Source: Sphingomonas sp. 35-24ZXX | GTDB lineage: Bacteria; Pseudomonadota; Alphaproteobacteria; Sphingomonadales; Sphingomonadaceae | Direction: 5' to 3' | Length of the DNA: 64,000 bases | Assembly: GCF_000786215.1 (NCBI RefSeq) | Contig: NZ_JROG01000001.1 | Coordinates: 496,001 to 560,000, forward strand | In this document: positions 54,783 through 63,531 of the stretch, in pieces | How positions within the stretch are numbered: position 1 is the first letter of the stretch | Layout of the letters: each line of letters opens with the position of its first letter | Notes under the pieces: generated by a model | Database searches by the model: none | Seen by the model: only the letters and a program-made list of their open reading frames with translations | What the model was told of the DNA's origin: nothing | Program-made: the position numbers and the translations under genes

Positions 54783-56021
54783 TCAGTCGGCCGCCAGCTT
54801 CAGCTTCGGGATCATCAGCTGGATGAACGCCAGCGCCACCAGATACGCGCTGCCGCAGATTGCGAACAGCGGCACATAGCCCATGCCGCTGCCCAGCGAA
54901 TAGCCGGCGAACTCGATGATCGCGGTGCCCGAGAGGTTGCCTGCGACCGCGCCCAGCGCGATCACGCTGGCGACACGGGTGGCGGGGATGATGTCGGCGG
55001 TCATGCCGAAGACGTTGGTCGAAAAGCCCTGATGCGCGAACAGCCCCAGGCCGATCAGCACCGCCGCGATCCACGGATTGCCGGTGGTCAGCGCCAGCGG
55101 CATCGCCAGTACGACGAGCGCGTAAAACAGCATCGAGGTCTTGCGCGCGGCGTTGACGGTCATGCCGCGGCTGAGCAGGATCGGATACAGCCCGCCAGAG
55201 GTGATCGCGCCCAGCGCCGCCAGGGTGAAGATGATCGCGATCGGCCAGCCCAGCTCGCCCTGCGCCATGTTGAACTGCCGGTTGAAGAAATCGGGCATCC
55301 AGAACAGCACGAACCACCACACCGCATCGATGCAGAATTTCGCGCCGATCACGGTCCAGGTCTTGCGGTCGGCCAGCAGCACGCCCCATGGCACGCGCGC
55401 ACGTTCCGGCAGGTCGCCCAGCGGCTTCAAGTTGCGGGTGCCGTACCACCAGCCGGCGAGCCAGACGAAGCCCAAGGCGCCTGTGACCCAGAACGCCGCC
55501 TGCCAGCCAAAGGCCAACGCGAACGGCGGGATCAGCAGCGGGGTGATGATCGCGCCGATATTGGGCGCGGTGTTGATCAAGCCGATGGCGAAATTGCGTT
55601 CCTTGACCGGCAGATACATCGCGGCGGCCTTGAGGCCCGCCGGCGTGCTCACCGATTCGCCCGCTGCCAGCACGATGCGCGCGGCGACGAACTGCTGCAC
55701 CGTCTGCGCGAGGGCATGCGCCATGCCCGCCGCGCTCCACACGACGACCGCGATCGAATAGGCGACACGAACGCCCAGGCGATCGACGAACCAGCCGACA
55801 AATAGCAAAGTGCCGGCTGCCGCGATCTGGAAGGAGGAGCCGAGGTGCGCGTATTCTGCGTCCGACCAGCCGAATTCGGCCTCCAGCGTGGGCTTGAGCA
55901 GCGCCAGCACCTGCCGGTCGACATAATTGAGCGCGTTGCCCAGGAACAGCAGCGCCACCAATGCGATCGCCGCGCCGCGTGCCACGCCCTGCTGCGCCAT
56001 TTGTTTTTGGGCCTCGTTCAT
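54783..56021 (-). CDS. MFS transporter, ExuT-like (second copy)
   Basis: A 412-residue 12-helix transporter of the same anion:cation symporter group as the gene at 38314 (LNYVDRQVLALLKPTLEAEFGW, RLGVRVAYSIAVVVWS, AAGESVSTPAGLKAAAMYLP). The two are clearly related but well diverged. The substrate is probably an organic acid. Its neighbours (Rieske oxygenase, YeiH exporter) leave open an aromatic acid, a uronate or a sulfonated sugar. GGGGAGG precedes the ATG. Confidence 0.87.
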   Translation of the reverse strand: MNEAQKQMAQQGVARGAAIALVALLFLGNALNYVDRQVLALLKPTLEAEFGWSDAEYAHLGSSFQIAAAGTLLFVGWFVDRLGVRVAYSIAVVVWSAAGMAHALAQTVQQFVAARIVLAAGESVSTPAGLKAAAMYLPVKERNFAIGLINTAPNIGAIITPLLIPPFALAFGWQAAFWVTGALGFVWLAGWWYGTRNLKPLGDLPERARVPWGVLLADRKTWTVIGAKFCIDAVWWFVLFWMPDFFNRQFNMAQGELGWPIAIIFTLAALGAITSGGLYPILLSRGMTVNAARKTSMLFYALVVLAMPLALTTGNPWIAAVLIGLGLFAHQGFSTNVFGMTADIIPATRVASVIALGAVAGNLSGTAIIEFAGYSLGSGMGYVPLFAICGSAYLVALAFIQLMIPKLKLAAD

Positions 56022-56149
56022 TGCAAATTCCTCCCCGTCCGGGCCGTTATGCGCCGCTTCTTGCTTGCACGATAGCCGCTCGCGTGCGTAAGAAAAGCGT
56101 TATATGACACCGAAGGACATACTTTCGGGCCGATTGGGTGGAGGCACGC

Positions 56150-57253
56150 GTGAAACGGCAAGAGATTGACTGGGATTCGCTGCCCGCAGCCGGCGACCTT
56201 TTTGGCGAGATGTACCTCGCCGAGGTCGCCCCGAAGCCCGCGTCCGACGCCGAACCTGATGCCCCCAAGCCGCGCGACACCGTGTTCCAGGGGCTGGCCA
56301 TCTGCGCGATCGCGGCGGGCGCGGCGGCGTGGTTGTCCGAACATTACATGTTCCCGATCATCCTGCTGGGCCTGCTGATCGGCTTGTCGCTGAGCTTTGT
56401 CGCCAAGGATCCGCGCAGCCACATGGGGCTCGATTTCGCCTCGCGCACCTGTTTGCGCTTTGGTGTCGTATTGCTGGGCCTGCAGGTGACCTTTGCGCAG
56501 ATCGGCTCGCTGGGCGTGGAACCGTTTGCGGCGCTGGCGGCGATCATGACAGTGACCTTCCTGTCGGGGATCGTCGGCGCGCGGCTGGTGGGGCAATCAA
56601 GCTACACCGGCATATTGGCGGGCGGCGCGACTGCCATCTGCGGCGCGAGCGCGGCGATGGCGCTCTATGGCATCATCGGGCGCGAGCGGGTCAACCAGTC
56701 GCAGTTCGCGATCACGCTGGTCGTGGTGTCGTTGGCGAGTGCGCTGGCGATGTCGCTCTACCCGATCCTCGCCGAATATCTCGACCTCACCGACGAGCAG
56801 GCGGGCTTTCTGATCGGTGCGTCGATCCATGACGTCGCGCAGGCCATCGGCGGCGGTTACGCGTTTTCCGAGGAGGCCGGGAGCTATGCCGCGATCGTCA
56901 AGCTGTCGCGCGTGGCGATGCTCGCGCCGGTTGTCATCATCACCGGGCTGGTGATCGGTGGCGCGAACACGGTGGAGGGCGATCCACTATGGAAACGGCT
57001 GGCGCTGCCCTGGTTCATCGTCGCGTTCTTCGGTGTGGTGCTGCTCAACTCGCTGGTCAGCATCCCGATGCCGATCCGCGATGCCGCGCTCAGCGTTTCC
57101 AAGGGGTTGCTGCTGATCGCGGTGATCGCAACCGCGATGCGCAGCCGGCTCGACCTGCTGATGCAGACCGGCATCCGACCGGCCATCCCCGTGGTAATCG
57201 CGACCTTGGTGAGCCTGATCGCCTCGTTCGCGGCGGTGATGCTGATCGCCTAG
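56150..57253 (+). CDS. YeiH-family putative sulfate/sulfite exporter
   Basis: A membrane protein of about 367 residues, with around ten hydrophobic segments and family marks ILLGLLIGLSLSF, CLRFGVVLLGLQVTFAQIG, GGATAICGASAAMA and IGASIHDVAQAIGGGYAFSE. This is the UPF0324/YeiH group often annotated as putative sulfate exporters and tied to sulfonate degradation. GTG at 56150 is preferred because GGAGG lies five bases upstream. Its stop overlaps that of the sulfite dehydrogenase cytochrome, pointing to a shared sulfite-handling unit. Confidence 0.87.
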   Translation: MKRQEIDWDSLPAAGDLFGEMYLAEVAPKPASDAEPDAPKPRDTVFQGLAICAIAAGAAAWLSEHYMFPIILLGLLIGLSLSFVAKDPRSHMGLDFASRTCLRFGVVLLGLQVTFAQIGSLGVEPFAALAAIMTVTFLSGIVGARLVGQSSYTGILAGGATAICGASAAMALYGIIGRERVNQSQFAITLVVVSLASALAMSLYPILAEYLDLTDEQAGFLIGASIHDVAQAIGGGYAFSEEAGSYAAIVKLSRVAMLAPVVIITGLVIGGANTVEGDPLWKRLALPWFIVAFFGVVLLNSLVSIPMPIRDAALSVSKGLLLIAVIATAMRSRLDLLMQTGIRPAIPVVIATLVSLIASFAAVMLIA

Positions 57254-57615
57254 CCGAAACGGTCGGCCAGGATCTCGGCGATCGCCTCGGCCTGATCGGG
57301 CTCGATCGGCGCGCCATAGACCTTGACCATCTTGGTCACTTCATCGTGCCAGAATTTCTCCCCCATGCCGGGCGGCTGGGTGGTGATGTATTCGAGCGAG
57401 TGGCAGGCCGAGCAGTTGTTCACCACTGCTTCCGCTCCGGCATCGGCCAAAGCGGCAGGCACAGTCTCTTCGGGCATCTGATAGCTGACTGGTTCCATGC
57501 TCATGGCGACCGGGGCAGGGCCATCGCCGCCTCGAGGGAAGAGCGTAAGCGCGGCGCCGCCTGCCGCCAGGGCGAGAAGACCAAGGCCGATGATCAATCC
57601 CTTGCTGCGCATCAC
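57250..57615 (-). CDS. SorB-like cytochrome c subunit of sulfite dehydrogenase
   Basis: A 121-residue c-type cytochrome with an N-terminal signal/anchor helix (GLIIGLGLLALAAGGAALTLF). Haem is attached at C68-S-A-C71-H72 (NNCSACHSLEY), and M97 in TKMVKVYGAPI is the likely distal ligand. The sequence after the haem site matches SorB, which accepts electrons from SorA. Its start overlaps the SorA-like stop by four bases. Confidence 0.88.
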   Translation of the reverse strand: MMRSKGLIIGLGLLALAAGGAALTLFPRGGDGPAPVAMSMEPVSYQMPEETVPAALADAGAEAVVNNCSACHSLEYITTQPPGMGEKFWHDEVTKMVKVYGAPIEPDQAEAIAEILADRFG

Positions 57616-58811
57616 ACCGCCTCCAGCATCGTCGTTTCAGACACGTTGCGCATATAGCCCGCCGGTTGCCAGCTGGCCGCCAGCGGCTGGACTTCGCCCG
57701 CTGCTGTCTCTGCGCGGACCCGGACCGGGTGGCGGCCCTTGGCGAGGGTCAGGCCCATCTTCCACTCGCGGAACGAATAGCGGCCCAGATCCTCGCCCAG
57801 CTTCGCTTCCTGCCAGCTGCGCCCATCGTCGGGCGAGACCCATACCCGCTTCACGGGATCGCCGCCCGCAAAGGCGATGCCGCGCAGTTCGGTCGTCTTG
57901 CCTGCTGCCACCTGAGCGCCATCGGTGTGGCTGGTGAGGAACGAGCGGACGTTGAACCGTGCGATGGGCCGCGTCTTGTCTGGCTTGGTGCCGGGTTCGA
58001 CGCAGCGGCAGTCATTGTCCGGAATGCGATAGGCGGTCTTCATCCAGTAACCGTCAAAGTCCTGGTCCACGACGTTGATTTCGTTGAGGTGCTTGACCCA
58101 ATAGGTGCCGTAATGCCCCGGCACGACCAGCCGCAGTGGATAACCGTTGAGGAAGGGCAGCTCCTCTCCGTTCATTGCGAACGCGACCATGACCTCGCCA
58201 TCCTGGGCATGATCGAGATCGAGCGCCTTGACGAAATCGGCCACGCCATCGGCGGGCGGGTTGTCGAGGCCGTTGAAGGTGACCTGGCGCGCGCCTGCAC
58301 GGATCCCCGCCTTGGCGAGCAGATGCTTGAGCGCCACGCCCTGCCAGCGCGCATTGCCCATCGCGCCATTGCCGAGCTGCCCACCGGCCAAGCGCGGCGC
58401 GACGAACCCGCGGCTGTTGCCCGAACACTGGTTGACCGCGACGATTTCGCTCATCGGAAAATCGCGGCGCAGCGCGTCGAGCGACAGCTCTAGGGGCTGG
58501 TTCACATGCCCGCCGATGTTCAGGCGAAAACTGCGCGGGTCGATCTCGGTCGGAAGGCCCGCGAGGTGATAGCGCACGAAGAAGGCGTCATTGGGGGTCA
58601 GCACGCCATCATTGAACACCGGGAAGGGCGTTTCCAGCTGTGGCGGGCGGCTGGTGAGCAGAATCATCTCCCGCTTGCCGGGCAAGGTGATCAACGGGCG
58701 CTCGCCGTTGCCGAAGGGCAGGGTGATGCGCGCACCGCCCGATTTTGCCGCCGCGCCGATCAGCGCGACGCCCGCGCCCGCGACAAACAGCCTCCGGTCA
58801 ATCCCGCTCAT
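57612..58811 (-). CDS. SorA-like sulfite dehydrogenase, molybdenum subunit
   Basis: A 399-residue molybdenum-cofactor enzyme with a twin-arginine-like leader (DRRLFVAGAGVALIGAAA), so it is periplasmic. The molybdenum ligand is C129 in VNQCSGNSRGF. The Moco domain continues through GHYGTYWVKHLNEI and ends in a C-terminal Ig-like dimer domain (GGDPVKRVWVSPDDG). It should oxidise sulfite to sulfate and pass electrons to the cytochrome encoded next. GGAG precedes the ATG. Confidence 0.9.
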   Translation of the reverse strand: MSGIDRRLFVAGAGVALIGAAAKSGGARITLPFGNGERPLITLPGKREMILLTSRPPQLETPFPVFNDGVLTPNDAFFVRYHLAGLPTEIDPRSFRLNIGGHVNQPLELSLDALRRDFPMSEIVAVNQCSGNSRGFVAPRLAGGQLGNGAMGNARWQGVALKHLLAKAGIRAGARQVTFNGLDNPPADGVADFVKALDLDHAQDGEVMVAFAMNGEELPFLNGYPLRLVVPGHYGTYWVKHLNEINVVDQDFDGYWMKTAYRIPDNDCRCVEPGTKPDKTRPIARFNVRSFLTSHTDGAQVAAGKTTELRGIAFAGGDPVKRVWVSPDDGRSWQEAKLGEDLGRYSFREWKMGLTLAKGRHPVRVRAETAAGEVQPLAASWQPAGYMRNVSETTMLEAV

Positions 58812-58911
58812 ACCCGCTCCCGTAGAGTTTTGCGCCTGTGCGCCTATGCCTCTTTTACGCAGAGCAGATCATATGTCCACCGTTAGCCATACGGGCATTT
58901 TCGGGACCGGG

Positions 58912-59472
58912 TCAGGTGGTCGGCAGAAAGGCCGCATAGCGCTCGCGCCAGGCGGCGACTTCGTCGGCAAGGTGCGCGGGCGGCGCATCGCCCGACACCA
59001 CCAGCCGTGCGACATCGTCTTCGGGATGCATCAGCATCTTCTTTGCCCCGTCGCTGAACCAGACCGCGACCAGCTGGGTGCACACGCTGTCGAGCACCTT
59101 TGCTGCCATGCCGCTGGCAATGGCATCGCTGCCGGGCAGGGTGCGCACGCTGATGCACACCCCTTCGAAGCAGTTGCGCGGGGCGCGTTCGAAATTGATC
59201 GATACCAGCAGTCCGCTGCGATCGGGCCGGGCCTCATCGGGCAGCTCTGCCACCCTGCGCCATGCGCAGAACCAGGTGCGGCAGATCGGCGGGCGCGCGG
59301 CGTGAATGCTGCATCCCTGCGGCGTCAGCTGCTGGCAGGGGGTCCCGGCGGGCTTGCTGAACTCGGGCGTGTCGACCTTCAGCGTGACGCAGCAGACGGT
59401 GCAGCCGCCACAGTCGCGATCCGGCAGCACCGGCCCCAGAAGCAGCGTTTCCAGATCCCTATCCTGCGTCAT
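58912..59472 (-). CDS. YkgJ-type cysteine-cluster protein
   Basis: A 186-residue soluble protein. Its cysteine pattern, C21-x2-C24-x2-C27-C28, then C46, C54, C64 and C69, is that of the YkgJ (CxxCxxCC) family, proposed to bind zinc or iron. There is no signal peptide. Function is unknown. It is 100 bases upstream of the sulfite dehydrogenase on the same strand and could be co-transcribed. Confidence 0.82.
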   Translation of the reverse strand: MTQDRDLETLLLGPVLPDRDCGGCTVCCVTLKVDTPEFSKPAGTPCQQLTPQGCSIHAARPPICRTWFCAWRRVAELPDEARPDRSGLLVSINFERAPRNCFEGVCISVRTLPGSDAIASGMAAKVLDSVCTQLVAVWFSDGAKKMLMHPEDDVARLVVSGDAPPAHLADEVAAWRERYAAFLPTT

Positions 59473-59541
59473 CTGCGCACAGTGTGACGCTGCCCCACCG
59501 GGAATGCAAGGCCGGGGGCACGCGGCGTGTAAACCGAAACC

Positions 59542-60468
59542 CTATTGCGGCAATGCGGAAGGGGCACCTGGCAGGCGGGTCTGCTTCCAGAAGGGCTGCA
59601 CGACATGGCCGCGCCGCACCGCCATCCCGGCCAGTATCACGCCGGTCGTGGTCGCCAGAACACAGGGGACGAGCGAGGCTTCGAACCCGAATCCGCCGCC
59701 CGTCAGGAGCTCCGGACCCACGGTCACCGTCTTGAACAGGCCCGGTTCGGCAACCCCGCCCGAAACGACTCCACCGAAAACCGCCGATTGGGTGTAGTTC
59801 CAGGACACGTGAAACCCGATCCCCAGCCACAGGCGCCGGGTGACCATGTAGGCCGCCGCCAGGAGAAGCCCTGCCTCGATGCTGATGAAGATCGCTCCGG
59901 TCAAAGTTGCTGCCGGGTTCATCAGATGCACGAAGCCGAACACCACCGAGGAAATGACCACCGATATCCAGCTGCCGAGCCATTCCTCGACGATCCTAAA
60001 AAGCGCGCCGCGAAACAGCAGTTCCTCCAGGAATCCCGAGCTCAGTGCCATCGAGATCGCGGGCAGCATGATGGACACACGGTTCATCCCTTCGATCCGC
60101 GTAACGCCGAGCGCTATCAGCACCAGCATACCGGCGGTATAAAGTCCTGCGCCGACCAGAATGCCGATCCCCAACTCGCGTGGCATCGCTCCGAGCGCAA
60201 GGTCGGCGGCTTCGCGCTGCTCGACGAAACGGGCAAAGCCGACATAAATCCACATCGCGAGCGCAATCATCCCGGCCGCCGCGACAATCGCCATGAACCA
60301 ATCGCCCTTGGTCTGTTCCATGAAGAAATTGCTGTGGCCAAGGCACTGCAACAGCAGATAGCCGAGCAACACCAGCCGGATCGGCGGGAACTGCAGCGCC
60401 TTCAGCCACATAGGCGTGGGCTTCGGGTTATCGTTCATGGCAGGCTCTTGCCTCGTCTGGCCGATCAT
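59542..60468 (-). CDS. CPBP-family intramembrane protease
   Basis: A protein of about 308 residues with seven or more hydrophobic helices. The CPBP (Abi/CAAX-protease-like) motif EELLFRG is followed by FGFVHLMN and [12 protein letters not shown], giving the glutamate, histidine and asparagine residues of the active site. Substrate unknown. ATG at 60468 shares ATGA with the aquaporin stop; a second ATG at 60438 (MNDNPKP) is possible. Confidence 0.85.
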   Translation of the reverse strand: MIGQTRQEPAMNDNPKPTPMWLKALQFPPIRLVLLGYLLLQCLGHSNFFMEQTKGDWFMAIVAAAGMIALAMWIYVGFARFVEQREAADLALGAMPRELGIGILVGAGLYTAGMLVLIALGVTRIEGMNRVSIMLPAISMALSSGFLEELLFRGALFRIVEEWLGSWISVVISSVVFGFVHLMNPAATLTGAIFISIEAGLLLAAAYMVTRRLWLGIGFHVSWNYTQSAVFGGVVSGGVAEPGLFKTVTVGPELLTGGGFGFEASLVPCVLATTTGVILAGMAVRRGHVVQPFWKQTRLPGAPSALPQ

Positions 60469-61169
60469 GCTGCTGTTCCCGGGCGGTTGTCAGCTGAAAG
60501 CAGGTAGGTCCAGGCGAGCGCGCCGACCGCTGCGCCGGCCAAAGGGGCGATCCAGAACAGCCACAGTTGCGGCAGGGCCGCGGTCTCCGCAAAAAACGCG
60601 ACCCCGGTGGAGCGCGCCGGGTTGACCGAGGTATTGGTCACCGGGATCGACACGAGATGGATCAGCGTCAGCGCCAGGCCGATGGCGATCGGCGCGAAAC
60701 CTGCGGGCGCGGCCTTCGAGGTCGCGCCGAGAATCACAACCAGAAAGCCTGCGGTCAGCACGATTTCTATCAGCAGCGCCGCGCCGATGCCGTAGCCGCC
60801 GGGCGACAGTGCGCCGAAGCCGTTCGAGGCAAAGCCGCCGGGCTCGAAGCCCGGCTGGCCCGATGCGATGGCGTACAGCACGGTCGCGGCGACGATCGCC
60901 CCGGCCAGTTGCGCGATCCAATAGGTGGGCAGCTGCTTCCAGGCAAAGCGGTTGGCGATCGCCAGCCCCAGCGATACGGCGGGATTGAAATGCCCGCCAG
61001 AAATGCCGCCGACCGCATAGGCCATGGTCAGCACCGTCAGGCCGAAGGCGAGCGATACGCCTGCAAAGCCGATGCCGAGGTCCGGAAAGGCGGCGGCCAG
61101 CACGGCCGAGCCGCAGCCGCCGAAGACCAGCCAGAACGTGCCGAAAAACTCGGCTGCCAAAGCCCTCAT
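60465..61169 (-). CDS. aqpZ: aquaporin Z-like water channel
   Basis: A 234-residue MIP-family channel with six transmembrane helices. Both NPA boxes are intact (HFNPAVSLG and VNPARSTG). The selectivity-filter arginine follows the second NPA as in AqpZ. The [26 protein letters not shown] start at 61169 has a GGGGGG-rich leader upstream; longer readings add non-family residues. A water channel is more likely than a glycerol facilitator. Confidence 0.92.
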   Translation of the reverse strand: MRALAAEFFGTFWLVFGGCGSAVLAAAFPDLGIGFAGVSLAFGLTVLTMAYAVGGISGGHFNPAVSLGLAIANRFAWKQLPTYWIAQLAGAIVAATVLYAIASGQPGFEPGGFASNGFGALSPGGYGIGAALLIEIVLTAGFLVVILGATSKAAPAGFAPIAIGLALTLIHLVSIPVTNTSVNPARSTGVAFFAETAALPQLWLFWIAPLAGAAVGALAWTYLLSADNRPGTAA

Positions 61170-61245
61170 ATCCTGCCCCCCTTTTGACGATCTTTGTGCT
61201 GATATCCTCGAACCGTGGCGACGCTTCCCTGCCATCGCGCGGCGA

Positions 61246-61755
61246 TTAACCCTGGGTCGGTGGATCCAGGATCAGATGCTTGGCGTCGCGCGCATTGCGT
61301 TCGACCTCGGCGTGTTCGCAAAAGGCCTTTTCGTCGCTGGCCGCGATGGCCAGCTGCGCGCCGAACATCATGCCAAAGCCCATCATCACCTGCCGCTCGC
61401 GCAGGTGCAGCGCCTCGGAGTCGACATTGAGCATCTTGCCCTTGTCGTCATAGTAGATGATGTTCATTTCGTCTTCGAACCGCGCCTTGTTGACGCTGAA
61501 GCCCGCGCAGGTCAGCGCGACCGCCTGCTGGTGCGCCATGGCCTTGACGACGTTGCGCTGGCCCGTATCCAGCCCGGCCTTGGTCATCGCGGCATCATAG
61601 GCCTTGGACACGGACAGATCCATGTGGACCTGGTTGTCGGGTTCGGTGGCCGCTGCCTGGGCCGCCGGGGCGGGGCCTTCGGAGCAGGCCGCGAGTGCGG
61701 TCATCGAGGCAGTGGCTGCCAGGATCAGGCCGATACGAAAGGATTGGGTCTGCAT
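61246..61755 (-). CDS. hypothetical lipoprotein
   Basis: A 169-residue protein with a signal peptide and lipobox ([10 protein letters not shown]). The mature part is alanine-rich, then helical with [17 protein letters not shown] and [31 protein letters not shown]; two remaining cysteines may pair. I do not recognise the family. It lies in a minus-strand row of small exported proteins. Confidence 0.65.
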   Translation of the reverse strand: MQTQSFRIGLILAATASMTALAACSEGPAPAAQAAATEPDNQVHMDLSVSKAYDAAMTKAGLDTGQRNVVKAMAHQQAVALTCAGFSVNKARFEDEMNIIYYDDKGKMLNVDSEALHLRERQVMMGFGMMFGAQLAIAASDEKAFCEHAEVERNARDAKHLILDPPTQG

Positions 61756-61758
61756 CGC

Positions 61759-62115
61759 TCAATACCCCCGGTTATAGGGATCATAGCCGAATTCGCGGCT
61801 GGTCCATTCGGCCGAATAATAGCCCTTGCGGTAGCATTGCCGCTGGCTGCGATAGCAGATCACGTTCTTGGCGGCGTTGTAGGTATCGCCCCAGTTGCCG
61901 CGATAGGAGTCACGATCGTAATAGCTGCGATTGCCCTCGCGGTTGCGGCGCGAACTCGATGCCGCCGCCGCAATGCCGACAATGGCAAGTCCGATGGCCG
62001 CCCCGGTCGCCCGGTCCCGGTCCCTGTGCCGATGATGATCGCGTGCGATCGACGGTGCAGGTGTCGTCAGCCCCACGGCCAGCGCGCCTGCGAGAATCCA
62101 TCTTGCCAGTGTCAT
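61759..62115 (-). CDS. small exported protein, Tyr/Arg-rich
   Basis: A 118-residue protein with a signal peptide (WILAGALAVGLTTPAPSIA) followed by a basic RDHHRHRDRDRATG stretch, a glycine/alanine helix, and a tyrosine- and arginine-rich tail with two cysteines (NVICYRSQRQCYRKGYYS). Function unknown. ATG at 62115 fits the signal peptide. It resembles a short version of the middle of the next upstream protein (62150-62947). Confidence 0.62.
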   Translation of the reverse strand: MTLARWILAGALAVGLTTPAPSIARDHHRHRDRDRATGAAIGLAIVGIAAAASSSRRNREGNRSYYDRDSYRGNWGDTYNAAKNVICYRSQRQCYRKGYYSAEWTSREFGYDPYNRGY

Positions 62116-62149
62116 GCCTGTAACCCCCTTTTCTTGCTGATGTCCCGCG

Positions 62150-62947
62150 TCAGTCGCGGCAGGTGCGCGGCCCCACGCTCTCGATCGAGACGACATAGCC
62201 GTTCTGCGAATTGAGGATCAGGCACTGGCGCGACGAGGCCCGCCAATAGGTCATGAACCGGCCCTGGTCGGTTTTCTTGTTGTCCAGCTGCAGGAAGCCG
62301 CGGCTGGCCAGCTGCCCGGTGGCGTAATTGCGTTCCTGGCCCTGCAGATCGTTGAACTCGGCATAGCCGCTATTGCCGCCGCCATAGTTATAGCCGCCGC
62401 GATAGCTGGTCTGGCTGGCGCGTTCGCGAACCCCGGAGTCATAGCCGTTGGAATAGGCGTCGCTGCGCGAGTAATTGTGGAACGGCTGGTTGTAGAGGCC
62501 GTCGCGATGGCCGCGCTCGAACTCGGCCGTGCCGCGCTCGTCATAGTCGCGTTCGCCGCGATGGTGCGACTTGCTGGCGAGCGCCACAACGCCCAGCAGC
62601 GCGGCCGCCCCGACGGCGATGGCCGCTGCCTTGTCGCCATTCCCGCCCTTCTGGTTGCAGTCGGCGTTGGTGGTCTTGTTCAACGACTGGAAGTTGCCGT
62701 TGTAGGTGACCGCCTTCACGCATTCCTTGGTGTTGCCGTTCCACCAATAGTTGACCTTGCTGTCATCCTCTGTGTGGCCCGAGATGCGGTGAAACCCCCG
62801 ATATTCCAGCTGGCTTTCGCCGCCTGCAGCCTTTGCGCCGACAAGATCGCGAACAGAGCCCGGGGCCTGCGCCGCTGCGCCTACCGGTGTCATCATCAGG
62901 GCTGCACACAGCAGTGCTGCCCCTGAATTCTTGGCCAAATTGATCAT
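62150..62947 (-). CDS. exported Tyr/Gly-rich protein
   Basis: A 265-residue protein with a signal peptide (ALLCAALMMTPVGAAAQA). An N-terminal domain (LVGAKAAGGESQLEYRGF and YWWNGNTKECVKAVTYNG) carries paired cysteines. A hydrophobic stretch (AAAIAVGAAALLGVVALA) may span a membrane. A tyrosine/glycine/asparagine-rich low-complexity region follows, then a second cysteine-containing domain (SSRQCLILNS and PRTCRD). Function unknown; an envelope or adhesive role is possible. Confidence 0.65.
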   Translation of the reverse strand: MINLAKNSGAALLCAALMMTPVGAAAQAPGSVRDLVGAKAAGGESQLEYRGFHRISGHTEDDSKVNYWWNGNTKECVKAVTYNGNFQSLNKTTNADCNQKGGNGDKAAAIAVGAAALLGVVALASKSHHRGERDYDERGTAEFERGHRDGLYNQPFHNYSRSDAYSNGYDSGVRERASQTSYRGGYNYGGGNSGYAEFNDLQGQERNYATGQLASRGFLQLDNKKTDQGRFMTYWRASSRQCLILNSQNGYVVSIESVGPRTCRD

Positions 62948-63081
62948 CTATTCTCTCCCGACTCTGCTCTGACAGTCCCCAGTGTTGAACAAGTTTGACA
63001 CATCATGGACCGCACGCCTTTTGACATTTGTCGCCACACACTGGGCATATCGTGCCATTTGGTGGCATGAACCGACTGTGT

Positions 63082-63531
63082 TCAGTTGGTTGCGCCGATG
63101 GTGATGGTGAAATTGGCGGTCTCGTTGCGCCGCGCAGCGTTGCGCATCAGGTACAGGTCGATCTTGTAGTCGCCCGACGATGGGATGACGTCCTTGAACT
63201 CGTTGCCCGACGTCGAACCGATGAACATCGCCTGCTCGGCACCGGGTGCGGTGACATTGAAATTGGCCGATGCATTGCTGGAGACCAGTTTGACGCTGAC
63301 CTTCTGACCGGCGCGCAGGTTCACCACGAACAGGCGTGATTGATTGCCCTTGATCGTCCCCTTGATCGCCTTGGAAGAGGTCCCCTTGGCAAACTGGACG
63401 CGTTCGGGCTTGGGCATGGGCGCCTGCGCGATCGCGGCCGGAGGGAGGGCCACGGCAGAGAGTGCCAGAGCGGATAGGGCCATTGCAGACCGGGCCATCG
63501 CGGTGCCAGCCAGGGTCAGACGGTGTTTCAT
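63082..63531 (-). CDS. small exported protein, PPC-like beta domain
   Basis: A 149-residue secreted protein. A long alanine-rich signal region (MALSALALSAVALPPAAIAQA) leads into a domain with the pattern of bacterial pre-peptidase C-terminal modules: GTSSKAIKGTIKGNQSRLFVVNLRAGQKVSVKL, SGDYKIDLYLMRNAARRNETANFTITIG. It probably folds as a beta-sandwich. It starts in a four-base overlap with the CPBP gene stop. Confidence 0.68.
   Translation of the reverse strand: MKHRLTLAGTAMARSAMALSALALSAVALPPAAIAQAPMPKPERVQFAKGTSSKAIKGTIKGNQSRLFVVNLRAGQKVSVKLVSSNASANFNVTAPGAEQAMFIGSTSGNEFKDVIPSSGDYKIDLYLMRNAARRNETANFTITIGATN

Noticed and set aside
62882-62896. Further TGACACCGGT match
   Set aside because: It lies inside the coding part of an exported protein (codons for Met-Thr-Pro-Val), far from a promoter, and is most simply a chance match.
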